From assembly GCF_958350005.1 (NCBI RefSeq), contig NZ_CATWFF010000120.1:1-6274 (forward strand): a DNA stretch of 6,274 nucleotides. The letters run 5' to 3'. This document shows, piece after piece, positions 6,236 to 6,274 of this stretch. Both the position numbers and the translations under genes were made by a program. The stretch is from an uncultured Megasphaera sp. (GTDB lineage: Bacteria > Bacillota > Negativicutes > Veillonellales > Megasphaeraceae). Numbering within the stretch: the first letter of the stretch is position 1; every line of letters starts with the position of its first letter. A model generated the notes under the pieces. The model was not told the origin of the DNA. It did not search any database and saw only the letters and a program-made list of their open reading frames with translations.

Positions 6236-6274
6236 GGTGGATTGAAGTGTGAAAGATAAAGCACTATACTATAT
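6235..6274 (+). CDS. possible start of a downstream gene (GTG start, runs off the window)
   Basis: Right after the rpoN stop, AGGTGG (6235-6240) could serve as a ribosome binding site 8 bases before a GTG at 6249, which opens a frame (M)KDKALYY that reaches the window end without a stop. The coding part would be 6249-6274. Eight residues are too few to identify a protein. In several Firmicutes rpoN is followed by a sugar-responsive regulator and glycolytic genes, but nothing here shows this. The alternative is that the region is a promoter (6242-6270). Confidence 0.4.
6242..6270 (+). promoter_or_regulatory. promoter-like sequence after rpoN
   Basis: TTGAAG (6242-6247, four of six) and TATACT (6265-6270, five of six) are separated by exactly 17 bases, a good match to a sigma-70/A-type promoter. 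It overlaps the possible GTG-started reading frame at 6249. Either one is spurious or the promoter lies inside the start of the next gene. The window ends too soon to decide. Confidence 0.4.

Noticed and set aside
1..6274. CRISPR array, tRNA/rRNA genes, insertion sequences or attachment sites
   Set aside because: No direct-repeat arrays, tRNA or rRNA signatures, transposase motifs or flanking terminal repeats were seen on reading both strands.

Overview
The window (about 50% G+C by eye, dense genes, all on the + strand) looks like chromosome from an anaerobic low-to-mid-GC Firmicute. A SAM-I (S-box) riboswitch with an intrinsic terminator, strong AGGAGG-like ribosome binding sites and a sigma-54 gene all fit. 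A substrate-binding protein with no lipobox cysteine would suit a diderm Negativicute such as a Megasphaera-like organism. That placement is inference; no rRNA or other marker gene is present to confirm it.

Region 1 (1-4788) is one apparently complete transcription unit. It opens with a SAM-I aptamer (13-106), an antiterminator/terminator switch (93-157) and then five tightly packed genes: a small AprB-like two-[4Fe-4S] ferredoxin subunit (177-425), an AprA/fumarate-reductase-like FAD flavoprotein (422-2101), and a SsuCBA/TauCBA-type ABC importer consisting of permease (2123-2905), ATPase (2918-3694) and periplasmic binding protein (3705-4733). A 44-bp perfect palindrome followed by Ts ends it. 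Because the 5' control element and the 3' terminator are both visible, the gene content of the unit can be read as complete: an importer plus a two-subunit iron-sulfur flavoprotein, switched off when S-adenosylmethionine is plentiful. The simplest reading is a sulfur-scavenging module that takes up a small oxidised sulfur compound and reduces or cleaves it to feed cysteine/methionine synthesis. The compound is not identifiable from sequence. Sulfate via APS is one option, but no ATP sulfurylase or sulfite reductase is in the unit, and the flavoprotein seems to lack elements expected of true APS reductase.

Region 2 (4789-4936) is the intergenic gap before rpoN. It has a 7-bp inverted repeat in AT-rich sequence and a good sigma-70/A-type promoter candidate (4874-4902).

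Region 3 (4937-6235) is rpoN, encoding sigma-54, with the N-terminal activator-interacting region, the core-binding region, the helix-turn-helix and a near-consensus RpoN box. After it, the last 39 bases hold a ribosome binding site with a possible GTG start of another gene and, overlapping it, a promoter-like sequence.

The most interesting part is the SAM-riboswitch-controlled AprBA-like/SsuCBA-like operon, a self-contained candidate pathway for an unidentified sulfur source.
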